Shown here in pieces: positions 23,500 through 33,550 of a stretch of DNA of 64,000 nt (position 1 is the first letter of the stretch; each line of letters opens with the position of its first letter). The DNA comes from Phyllostachys edulis (Eukaryota; Streptophyta; Magnoliopsida; Poales; Poaceae), in assembly GCA_036346405.1 (NCBI GenBank), contig CM070562.1:112442412-112506411 (forward strand). Reading direction: 5' to 3'. Below the pieces are notes generated by a model. That model did no database searches. It was given only the letters and a program-made list of their open reading frames with translations, and had not been told where the DNA came from. The translations under genes were made by a program, and so were the position numbers.

Positions 23500-25283
23500 A
23501 GTTTGTTACACTTAATGCATGGTGAGCTAACAGGTCCTTAGAAGCAAACCGAGCAAACTTCCTTTCATGATCAATCATATCTTGAAACTGTTTGGAGACG
23601 ACCTCAAGTTCAAAGTAGCTAACTTAAGACAGTTCAAGCATGAAACAATCGGCTCAAGTAAAGAAGCTTGTAGTTCAAGAATTTTATGATCCGCCTGCTT
23701 TAAGTTCATCTTCAAGTTATTGCAATTTTCACAAGACTCGGGCGGATCAAGGAGCATGGCATAAGATCCTCTAGCAAAGAATGTCCTTACCCTCACATGA
23801 GGTGGGAGAAGTAGTCTCATCAAGAATAAGTAGGGTAATGACCATCCTACTCAACTCTAACTCGACAAGCGGACTAACATTCTCCACCTTAACACTATCA
23901 AGTTTGGAGGACACACTATCATGTGAGGTCCTTAACTTCTCCATATCAACCAAAGAAAGCGAGCATGTATCACAATCATCACTAGAAGGGCGGATGTAAG
24001 AGCAATAATCTCTAGTGACACTCTATCTATTTCCTTCTCTAACTCAAAGACACCTAGCCTTAGCTTTAGCATGAAAACCTCCTAGCTTAAGAAAAGCATG
24101 ATTGAGCTGCTCAGAGGTGGGATCTACCTCGTCCGAGTCGGAGTACTGCCATTGTCACCGAGTTCGCCCTCGAGGGCCATGAAGCACATGCCGGGAGAAG
24201 TCGTCGCCGCCATCCTTGGGCTCTTGGTCACCCGTCCCGTCATCGTCGCTCCATCCCTCCACCTCGCCGAGGTCGAGGTCGCCAAAGCAGTGAGGACGCG
24301 TGGAAGAGCTTCTTAGCTTTGCCAAAGTTGCGAACTTCTTCTTCTTTGGGCGTCTGAGCTGGAGGCTTCTTGTTGCGGTACTTGTCGGTGTAGTCGTTCT
24401 TGCCCGAACCGCCATAGTCGTTTTGCCCTTCTCCAGCTTAGGGCGGTTGCTCGGATGTGGTTGGGGCCACCACACTCAAGCAAATCACAGTCCTCCCTCT
24501 TCTCGTCCCTCCTCCTCTTGTAAGCATGAGAAAACTTCCGAGCTAGGAGGGCCACCGCTCATCCTCGAGTGCTCTAACCGATCATCGATTCGCCACAGAG
24601 CAAAGAAGGAGAAACCACACAACGAATCAAGAAGAGAACCGGGTTTAACCGATCGGTGACTAGGGCCATCGATCGTGACTTCGACTTTCGAGAGACAATG
24701 TCAATCTCGTGAGTCTTGAGACGCGAGTACGCATCAAGAGTCAAGGTCGAGAGGTCTGTGGTGTCCTTGATGGTAGTCACTTTCATCTCCCACACGCCGC
24801 AGATCGAGTCTTTGTAAGTATCGACGAGCGTTGTCCGAAGTCGGGGTATGTGAGACCGACCGCTCGGAGGTTGCTCAAGATCTTGTGAAAACGTCTGAAG
24901 CACTCATCTAGGGACTCACCAGACAAGCATCTCAAATTTGTTGTATTCTCGTTTGAACCGGTCTGTCGTGCATCGCCTTGATCTGGGTGGTGCCTCATGG
25001 TATCGCCGAGGGTCACCCGGATGTCGAGGCGACGACAGTGAGATATCTGATCAAACTCGCTCTGACTCAAACCCCGGATGATGATGTTCCTAGCCTTTGC
25101 ATTTGCCTCAACATCAGCTATGTTCCCGGCATTGATGTTCTCATCGGCAGGAACAGCGAATCGAACCTTGACCTTCCGCCAGATGGCATACCCCTGGGCC
25201 TGGATGTATGTCTCCATTCGGCTCTTCCAGAAGGGGTAATCGATGCCATCGAAAACGGGCGGCTTGGTCGAGTACTTGTCCAT
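23500..25283 (-). pseudogene. Copia gag, degenerate
   Basis: The ATG at 25283 starts MDKYSTKPPVFDGIDYPFWK, typical of Copia gag N-termini (DUF4219/UBN2 type). GESLDECFRRFHKILSNLR (near 24900) and TLDAYSRLKTHEID (near 24720) belong to the same domain in other frames. A CCHC-like knuckle, CDLLECGGPNHIRA, lies near 24460-24500 but has lost spacing. Farther on (23575-23823) CENCNNLKMNLKQ and SCLNCLKL resemble the gag coiled-coil tail of SIRE elements. Broken by several frameshifts. Confidence 0.8.
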
Positions 25284-25330
25284 CGCCACGGCTCTTGAGA
25301 CCGGTTAAGATCTATTGAAAAGAGCTAACC

Positions 25331-25343
25331 GGCTCTGATACCA
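25331..25343 (-). other. Primer binding site (initiator tRNA-Met)
   Basis: TGGTATCAGAGCC on the minus strand lies two bases after the 5' LTR end. It is the standard Copia primer site complementary to the 3' end of initiator tRNA-Met. Confidence 0.95.
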
Positions 25344-25345
25344 AT

Positions 25346-27131
25346 TGTAGGACCGGAAAGGCGACTAGAGGGGGGGTGAATAGACGCTTTCTCTATTTTT
25401 CACCTCGATCGAACTCAACACTACTTTCACTCCAATAGCTATAAAAGCTATGAAGATCAGATCTGAACACAAATGGATGACCCGTGTTGAATTCGATCAA
25501 ACCTCAAGCAAAAAGCCTAACCAATTCAAAGTCATCGAGCACATCAACATGACATAGCCGCAAACACAAACAAGGCTAAACCAATGAGCGAAACCAATTA
25601 AAACCAACAACTTCAATCGCATTAAGAGGCAGCCAAAGCAATAATTAAATCTAAAATAGCAACCTTAGTCACATCATGAAGGTAGCTAAGCAATAAACTA
25701 ATCCAATACCGCTTGAGTCATCATTGGAGACAAGCAAATAAAATAGCTCTTGCTAAGAGCAAATGCACTACTTTCTACGAGCACTCACCAAGGAACAAGA
25801 AAGAGATCTTATCGATTTTGTGCGACGCACCGTGCAATAAATAGATCCAAGAAAATCAGCCGCAATAGGAGTTCGAATTTTATGCGGGAAGCTCTCTGGC
25901 GCCACAAAGCCGCCACATCCACAGGGGTTCGGTTCTGCGGGGTGCGCAGGTCGCCGCCCAGATCCGGATTGCACAGGTTCTCTGGCGCGCTTCGCTCCAG
26001 CGCAATGCCCGCCACGTAACTTTTTCTCACGAGGCGCCCTACCAAAGACAAAGCACCATTCATCAAAGATCAAAAGGCAATAAACAAATGTGACACAGCA
26101 GCCTGACCTTGTTTTGACTACGGAAACGGCACAAGAGGCAAAACAAATGGTAATAAAATACTCAAACAGCAATCCTATCAAGAATCCATCACAGGAAAAA
26201 TTACCGACCAAGTATCTCAGTGGAATAGGTTTGCCACTTTGCACTTCCGATTTTTCAATGAGGATGTTTGCATCTCTACAAATACCAAAACTCGATGACA
26301 AGCAATCAAAGGACAGCAGCAAGCAATAAAAAATCCACAATCAAATCACAGAATATGTGGACAAACAAGACAGAACCTCGGTTTCCAACAGAGCACAAAG
26401 ATAATTTTGGGGAAGGATGGTAGCCATGCAGCTTTTTACCAGAGGACACAGGGGATACGGGGCGCCGCCTTCACATTTCAGACACACCCTACCGCGCCGC
26501 CCAGAGGAATGATTGCACTTTCTTTTCCTACAGGGGACAGCAACTCTCTCCAGCGGCTTACCCTAATGTCCCAACTCCAAAAACCTTTTATAGGGCAACC
26601 TCTAACCCTAAAAACCAAATGGGCTTCCGTTAAGGCCCAACAACAACGGAACACACACGCACGCAAAATTAAAGCCCGCTCCGCTTAGTGCGACCTTGCG
26701 AAATTCTGTTCGCCCCTCCCCGCACCTTCCGGAAGCTTCAGCGCTTCTTGTCTCGCCGCCGCAACCACCTCGAGTCCACGCTGTCTTCGACACATCCCGA
26801 CCGTTCGACCTCGGCGCCACTGCACCTAGTCCGGTCCACCGTGTCTCGCCACGACTCCACCCGATGTCCTGCGGTCACACGCACAAGAAACAAATCACAT
26901 AGCACCGCCGATACATGAAAGCGTAAATACCAACAACTTACCATGACAAAATCCAAACTTGTCGAATCAAAGAATATGCATCCTAATCCCATACGACCAA
27001 GTTTGACCAAACCGACCGAGCTCACTTGCACCACGAACGACATAGTCCAAACCACCCAAACCAAACTCGACTTCCTAAACCTATGTCAATTACTCATCAC
27101 ACACACGGGACAACCTCCACATGGTCTCTCA
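25346..27131 (-). repeat. 5' LTR of the Copia element
   Basis: Begins TGAGAGACC at 27131 and ends GGTCCTACA at 25346, exactly 1786 bp like its partner. Its 3' terminal ~40 bp also match the end of the solo LTR at 48349-50213. Confidence 0.95.
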
Positions 27132-27753
27132 CCCTGACATCAACTGCGTGCATGCAGGGGCAGGGCCACAGACAAAGCAATTAAGAGTAGTGATCATCAA
27201 TTCAGAGCTGAACAGACAGACCAATCAACAACTGATGCTTGATTTCGTGATGCATGCATGCCAGAAATTAAGTGAAGAAGGGGCATTCAGAATCGACATG
27301 ATAATGGAGTATCTATCTGAACTCTCTGAAGGTGTATCGAGGGATAAAGTTTCATGCATGGTCAAGCAAGCAAGCAAACGCAAACAATCCAAAAGGAAAC
27401 AATTAATATAGCAACTTACAGATCATTTGGAAGCGGGCAAATGCTGTGAGGACGACGGTAGCTAAGGCAGGTATCGCAAATAGGGGCAGCAGCTGCAGCT
27501 TCATCTTGCGCCCCCGTCTTCTCGCCGTCCACACGGCGTAGATGAAGGCGACCACCTCAAGGCTGAGCGACGTGAAGGCGGTCTTGCGCCGGACGCCGCG
27601 GGCGCCCTCTTGGCGCCTCTGGATGCGGGCCTTCACGGCGGCCTCCTCGTCGGCGATGCCGCGCAGCCGGCGCTCCACCACGGACGCGTCGTCGCCGAGC
27701 TTCCACCACACGCCCGAGAAGGAGCCCGTGCGAGGCAACCGCGCCTCCGCCAT

Positions 27754-28195
27754 CGACAGAGAGCGAGCGATACCGATGATTCGATTCGATGGGAGCTCGA
27801 GCCAGCTCGCTCGACCGGCGTGTCTGCTTATTTCTGCTGCATTCCGATGGCGATGGTTACTACTATTTGGCAGAAGCGGAGATGCAGAATGGAGGAGTAG
27901 TCAGTCAATCATATCGGATCATCGATCGAAATCCATCCAGCTGCAACTTCAATGCACTGGCGAGTACATCAAGAAAAATGGACAGATCCAGCTAGTTACT
28001 TTACATTTCTATTTTTAGTTTATTTTGTGCAAGTCGTCGGCAACGCAGCGCTGGCTTGCCCGACGTCGATTTATTAGTTTGCTGAATTTCCAGACGAGGC
28101 CAGCTAGCTGCATAAGGTCTATGCCCGACGTCGTAATCTGGCAGCCCCGCTCTTCCGCGTCTTTTCTCTTTGTTGTTCTATCTTCTTTTTTATTC
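27754..28195. other. Upstream region of the Lunapark-like gene
   Basis: Would hold the promoter of the minus-strand gene; no clear TATA box is visible. The 12-mer TGCCCGACGTCG occurs twice, about 70 bp apart (about 28056 and 28120). Confidence 0.4.
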
Positions 28196-28197
28196 TA

Positions 28198-28672
28198 TTT
28201 TGACTGTCAGGACCTTCCTCGAATTTATTCTTATCGTCAAGATCTCCCTTTGATTCATCTGAACCATCTAGGACCTCCTTTGATTCCATCTTGACTGTTG
28301 AGACCCGCCCTGTGTTGGTCTTGACCGTCGAGATCTCCTTTTGTTCCATCTTGACCGTTGAGACCTTCCCTGTGTTGGTCTTGACCGTCGAGACCTCCCC
28401 TTGTTTCATCTTGACCGTTGAGACCTCCCCTGTGTTGGTCTTGACCGTCGAGATCTCCCTAAGCTTCATCCTGGCCGTCGGGACCATCCTTTGATTCCAT
28501 CTTGGCCGTCAGGATCTCCTTTGAGTTCATCCTGACCGTCAGGACCTTCTTTGATTTTCATCTTAACCGTCAAGACCTCCTTCGATGTCATCTTGATCGT
28601 TGAGACCTCCTTGATCTCCTCTTGACCGTCGGGATCTCCTTTTAGTTCATTCTGATCGTCAAGACCTCCTCT
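28198..28672 (+). repeat. 30-bp minisatellite, ~16 diverged copies
   Basis: The unit is TTGACCGTCGAGAYCTCC plus 12 variable bases. From 28290 to 28470 units alternate between GTGTTGGTC-type and TTTCATC-type endings, giving a 60-bp higher order. Because 30 is a multiple of three, the minus strand stays open over 28487-28119 with repeated STVKTNTG / STVKM peptides. I read this as a by-product of the repeat, not a gene. Confidence 0.8.
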
Positions 28673-29347
28673 GGACCACTTTATATGGATCTCCTCTGTT
28701 GGATCCCTCTTCCTTTGAAACCCCTCCGTCTAGACCTCCCTTTGTTTGGATCTGATGGACCAGATCTTCGCGTCTTCGTTTGAAACCATCCGATATGTAT
28801 CGGACGGCCCGATCTTGTTTGGCATGTTCGGCTGATCCGAACGTCCCATCCCTTTTGAGACCTTCTTGGATCTCATCTGACCGTCGGGACCTCTCTCTGA
28901 GTTGATCCGACCTTCAGGGCCTCACTTGAGTTGATCTTGACCTTGAGGTCCTCTCCTGGTCCAAAGACCACCCTTGTGGTCTTTTTGTGAAGACCACCCT
29001 CCTAGTCATGACCATCCCTTGTGGTCAAGACCTCCTCTCTTTTGTCGTTTTGTTGTGACCTCCCCTTAAGGCCGCGATCTCCTCCTCTTTTTTCGTTTTG
29101 CCATGACCTCCTTTAGTCATGACCACCCTATTGGTTTGACCACCTCACCCGTATAGTTGACTGGTCCCACGTGTCAGCTCAGCTCATTTTCTCCTTCTCC
29201 CCACCACATAAGTCTGCGCGCATTAAATGCTGTATTTTCCATTGTACCCCTTTTTGCCTCTATTGTCGCCTCCTTTACATGCTCCCATCTTTTCCTCCAC
29301 TTACTTTTGGGAATCGCGTGTGCCTTGAAACTCACAGAAGCTCTCGC

Positions 29348-29355
29348 TATAAATA
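29348..29355 (+). promoter_or_regulatory. TATA box of the long LTR-like block
   Basis: TATAAATA followed by a GC-rich leader starting about 30 bp later, as in LTR U3-R boundaries. Confidence 0.55.
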
Positions 29356-29879
29356 GCCTGAGCAGCCCTCCTTTCCTCACCATTGGCCACTTAGCTCTCT
29401 AACTCTTTTCCATCTTGCTCAGTGCTTGAAGCTGTGCCAAGGAGTCCGTTGAGGCGGTGTCGTTGCCTCCTCGACAAGGAGCTCGCCGGAGTTTGCGCCG
29501 CCACTTCGCCGTCGAAGGAGTTCGCCGGAGCACCAGCGTCACCTTCAACCGTCGTCGCCGAGCCCTCGACCTCCTCCCTCTCCTCTTCTATCTCCTTCTC
29601 GGCCTTGGTGAGTACCTCCGTATCCTTTTTTGCATTCCTTGCACGACTATATTGCGTAGTCGTATTTGTCTTACTACCACGCAGCATAGTTGTGTCCTTT
29701 GTTGAACCTCCCCCTTTGGATCTCTCGAGGATCTCCTCTTTGCAAAGATGTCCGTCTTGATCTTTTTGCAAAGACGACCCTCTGAGGACCTTCCTAGGGA
29801 TCTCTTCCTCTAAGACCTCCTTGACCTCCTCAAGATATCCTCCTCAGGACATCTCTTGAGCCCCTCGAGACCTCCCTTG

Positions 29880-30180
29880 GCAAAGACCATACCCTCTCGG
29901 TCTTTGCTGGTCTTTTTGCAAAGACCACCCTCTCGATCCTTGCAGGTCTCTTCACAAGAACGACCCTCTCGGTCTTCTTGCAGAAACGACCCTCTTGGGT
30001 CCTCCTTTAGACCTCCCCCTCTCAGGACCACCCTTTTTGCAAAGAACACATTCTTGGCCTTTGCCGCCCTTTTGGTCTTTTGCAAAGACCACCTTCCTTG
30101 ATCTTTTGCAAAGACCACCCTTTTGGTCTTTGTTGGCTCTTTGCAAAAGATCACCCTCTTCGGTCATTTACAAAGACTAC
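29880..30180 (+). repeat. Palindrome-bearing short repeats in the LTR-like block
   Basis: Variants of GGTCTTT(TT)GCAAAGACCACCCT recur at least five times between 29880 and 30180. GGTCTTTGCAAAGACC is a perfect 16-bp palindrome. Confidence 0.65.
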
Positions 30181-32218
30181 CCTCCCGTGGACCTCCTCCT
30201 TTCCGTTGGACCTCCTCCTAAGAGCCCTTTCTTAGTTCATCTTGCTCTGTTCTTTGCTATTTGGGTTTGGTTGGAGTTCGTTTGGATCTTATTGGCTGTT
30301 ATTTGATTTTTGCTTTGCTTTGTCTCGTGTAGATTGCAACTCTTCGAGGAGCCCGAGTTCTCCCAAGTAGTTCCTCAAGCTTTCGGTCTAGGCAAGTTAC
30401 ACTCTTGATCATGTTGCGCCCAGTATCTCAAATTATGTAAGTTTTGTTTCAAAATTTCTGCATGCTTATTTATGCTAAGTATTTCAATACCTGTTTTAAA
30501 TCCATAGCTATGCCGAATCCTTTGTATGGCCCATATTGATATTGAATCCACTCTGTTGTCACCTTAGATAAAACCTGGTTGATGCCATAGTGTGAACCAG
30601 GATCTCTTGAAAAATGTATGCTTAGTCGTGCTTAGACCAAAAATCTTATTTTAGGAGTTTTACTGCTAAATGACCAATGTTGTCTAAATGTTTTAAAAAG
30701 CTGAGCCATGACATTAGGTTGTGATGGAGGTTTTGGCAGATGGTTTTGGAAAAACAGAAATGGCAAATGGATTTGGACTTGGGCGGACTGGTTTGGTTGG
30801 TTGGTGCGTGTCCATGCACGGGCTCAACCCGGGTAGGGTTGAGATCTAGGGTTCTGTGGTAGCCGCCCAAGCCAGTTAAGGACCGGTCTGTGAGCCGCAT
30901 CTTGCTAGCCACCATCGTGCAACCACATGTCCTGTGTGGGCGGGACCTGACCAACTAATTTGCAAAGTTCCATCGCGGTTGATCCTGTTGGTGCGGTGAG
31001 TAGTCATGTTATGACCTTCGTAGTCCCACCTGGCGCAAGAGGGGGCCTGAACCCTGCTGATGGGTAATCCAAAGGGGGCGAAACCTTAGCGAGGGTGGAC
31101 TGCGGTGGATTGATGCATTGTAAAGGCCTTGTTATGTGCTCTATACCTCTCACCAAAGGAAGTGTGAGGTGGCGTTGACGAATGCCAAACAAACTAGAGA
31201 AAACATGTCTTGTGGGTAAAGCTGTACACCTCTGCAGAGCGTAAAACTATTCGAATAGCCGTGTCCACGGTCATGGACATGCTAGCAAAGCCACTCGAAG
31301 TTAGATCTCAATTTTGTTTCAAAATGGTTTGTCAACTGGTTTTGGATTTCTATCCAATTTGGAAATGGGCGGGGAGCCTTGTGATATGAGGGTATCCTTC
31401 ACCACTTGTGATGAATGTTATCCAACTGAAAACTGAAATTCGGAAAATGAATTTTAATTATTGTTATCTGCTTTGGAACTTAGTACTTGTATTTGAAATA
31501 AACTTGGATTTATGCAACTCAACCATATTATGCCTTCCTTTGAGATATCTATTTATGCATGTCATTCTGTTATTTGACGGGTGTAACTTACGAGCACGGT
31601 TGTTGTGCTCACTCTTGCTTGATATTCTTATTGAGCAGGAAGAGAAAGCTTGAGGAGGTCTTCGCAGTGGACCTAGAGGTCCTGGCCGATTAGGATACGC
31701 CCTCCAGCTGATTGCTTGTGGTGTATTGGGTGGCCTACTTATGTACCTTCCGCTGTATTTTGTTTGCCGGCTTGTAAGCCTCCCCTTTGTAATAAATTTT
31801 GTTGTTAATAAAGCTTGCATTTGATGTATGTTACCACTGTTGTATGCTGTGAAGAGCTAGCTGTTGATCCTTGGGACTAGCTCGGTTCACACAGAGGACC
31901 ATGAGGTGATCCCCGCTCCCCATGACCACCCTCGGGACTGGTCATGGGAGGTCTTTGGGGTGATCCCAGCCTTCCACGACCACCCTCGAGCCTGGTCGTG
32001 GGAGGTCTTTGGGGGTCTCCTCTGGTTCCACGATCTCCTCGGGTTTGGTCTCTTGACCACCCCTGGGTTAGGTCGTGGCACTTAGGGTCATCTCGTGGTT
32101 GTCTCGAGCTCACCTTGGGGGACGTTCGGGTGGTCTTGAAGGACCTTCCGAGAGGTCTTGCTAGACCTCTTGAGTGGTCTGTAAGACCTCCACGAGTGAC
32201 CCCGGGTTAGGCGTTACA

Positions 32219-32581
32219 TTACCCTTAAATGGGACACGGCAGAATGTCATGGCTATTTGTGATTTCTGCTCACGACACACGTATATTCCTTGGTAATGTA
32301 CAAGAAGGGTTTGCTCACAACACACGTATATTCCTTGATACCTTGGTAACGTATAAGGACCGCTTTTCACACCCTCCAGAAGATACTTTCCTTGTTTGTA
32401 TTTTTTGACAAGCATACACATTAACACCTTTCAGCTCTGCGTGAATAGTTTTTTTTTTTCATTTATATGGTAAGGAAGTACTATCTCATGGATTCCGGAT
32501 ACCTAAACAACAATGGTTATCTAGCTCCCTACAAGAGCCAAAGGTATCATGTACCTGAATTCTAGAATGGTGGTATACCGG
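32219..32581. other. No gene; contains a 45-bp-spaced short duplication
   Basis: ACACACGTATATTCCTTG occurs at about 32274 and 32319. Nothing else recognisable. Confidence 0.5.
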
Positions 32582-32584
32582 TTA

Positions 32585-33044
32585 GAGCATCTACAACAAT
32601 CCACGTCAGCTGTTACTAAGGGGTTGCCACATCAGTATTTAGGTGATGTGGAGGAGAGAAGGTGATGAGAGAATGTGATGTTGTTTTTAGATGAAGAAAC
32701 TACCAAATTGTTAATGCCAAGACGTAAGAAACAACCAAATACTCTATTGGAGACTTACTTGTTACCTAAAAACACGTTTTGTGGGTCCCACTGTCTTAAA
32801 GCAAAATATTCACCGGATTATTTGTGCAGCCCGACTTTATTATTGATACGATAAATGAGTTAAAATATGTAGGCCATAAAGTTGTACTTCATTATTGATC
32901 ATCAAGAATCATACACATTTGTAGCAATTAAAGTCTTAGATACAAGCTCAAGAAACAATCTATTGGAAGACTTGTTTTTTTTTATTAGATTAAGTACTCT
33001 CTCCTCTTAATAATAAGTTAAGAAATAAACTATTGTAGATGCTC
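32585..33044. mobile_element. Tourist-type MITE (PIF/Harbinger), copy 1 of the GAGCATC family
   Basis: 460 bp with terminal inverted repeats GAGCATCTACAACAAT and ATTGTAGATGCTC, flanked by TTA at 32582-32584 and 33045-33047. The 3-bp TWA duplication is the PIF/Harbinger signature. No coding capacity. It lies about 0.5 kb downstream of the receptor kinase gene. Confidence 0.9.
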
Positions 33045-33047
33045 TTA

Positions 33048-33550
33048 AATCGAAAGATTTGAACCACACCAAACAGGCCCGTCCGTTCCGCGCGTGTTTC
33101 CATGATAAGTACTTGGAGCAAATCTATCAGTTGTCAATGCGTATAAGCGGAAGAGCTGGCTACACACATAGACTAGGCGCTGACAATTACAACATCTGCT
33201 AACTGTGGAAGCCAAGCATTTGTGGATTAATGGAAGCGCAAGGATAATACCCAAGCAAACTTTTTTCCTCTGGTGGAAGAACGACGGTACAATCTGAAAG
33301 GGTTTACATACAAATCCAGCCCACACAATTCTCGCAATCGATCTTATCTCACATCCTAGGTGCCCTGCCCTGTCTGCTAAAACCTAGAGAATCTCGAAAT
33401 CGGTTGAGCCGATCCGATCGATCAAACTAAAGATGCACATGCAGGCTAGACGTAGCTGAATTCTTGTTTCTGCAGACCAGTAGTATTTCACTTCTTTCTG
33501 CTACGTGCTACTGGAGAGCTCCACTAAGCTGCATACACTACCAGTCACAG
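33048..33550. other. Presumed 3' UTR and downstream flank of the receptor kinase gene
   Basis: No reading frame of note. The part nearest 33550 should be transcribed as 3' UTR of the minus-strand gene. Confidence 0.45.

Larger units (their letters stand above)
15829..27131 (-). mobile_element. Full-length Ty1/Copia retrotransposon, SIRE/Maximus-like
   Basis: 11,303 bp with target duplication CCCTG at 15824-15828 and 27132-27136. Both LTRs are 1786 bp and have TG...CA ends. In minus orientation the order is 5' LTR, primer site matching initiator tRNA-Met, gag, integrase, reverse transcriptase, RNase H, a long non-coding stretch, polypurine tract and 3' LTR. The order integrase before reverse transcriptase defines Copia. 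The reading NAMHEELENFERNKVWSLVE followed by GHNIIGTKWVF is of the SIRE kind. The coding part is full of stops and shifts. It sits in exon 2 of the Lunapark-like gene, in the same orientation. Confidence 0.95.
15409..27753 (-). pseudogene. Lunapark-like gene, 3 exons, exon 2 split by a Copia retrotransposon
   Basis: Exon 1 (27753-27420) encodes 111 residues, including EEAAVKARIQRR and two membrane segments (about 62-80 and 88-106). It ends at a GTAAGT donor. Exon 2 starts after an AG at 27145-27144, reads F-D-V-R, is cut by the element, and resumes at 15828-15732 with DKQKLERLGAERKASI and MQKLIE. Exon 3 (15510-15409) encodes RYDPDAAADSPDEPVAAKLR through FHVGDE and a TAA stop. Removing the insert and one CCCTG copy restores phase and gives 179 residues. 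Order and motifs match the N-terminal half of Lunapark (reticulum junction protein), but the C-terminal zinc ribbon is absent. As it stands the coding sequence is interrupted. Confidence 0.82.
28196..32218 (+). mobile_element. Long LTR-like block, chromovirus (Del/Tekay) style, ends unresolved
   Basis: Plus-strand layout: minisatellite, TATA box (29348-29355), a GC-rich leader (29400-29600) with a GTGAGT donor-like site, repeated GGTCTTTGCAAAGACC palindromes, a long AT-rich stretch, then GAGCACGG...GTGCTCAC near 31590-31610, AATAAA-type signals (31790-31810), more short repeats and a terminal GGCGTTACA at 32218. This order mirrors the block at 9903-14353. No pol frame exists, so it would be a solo LTR of about 4 kb. 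No matching 5-bp duplication was found at the left edge, so that boundary is a guess. Confidence 0.5.

Noticed and set aside
27990..28200. Exact left end and target duplication of the 28.2-32.2 kb LTR-like block
   Set aside because: The right end is followed by TTACC, but no TTACC next to a TG start was found on the left, so no boundary is claimed.
28119..28487. Minus-strand frame with repeating STVKTNTG peptide
   Set aside because: Direct consequence of a 30-bp minisatellite; no start context or flanking gene structure.
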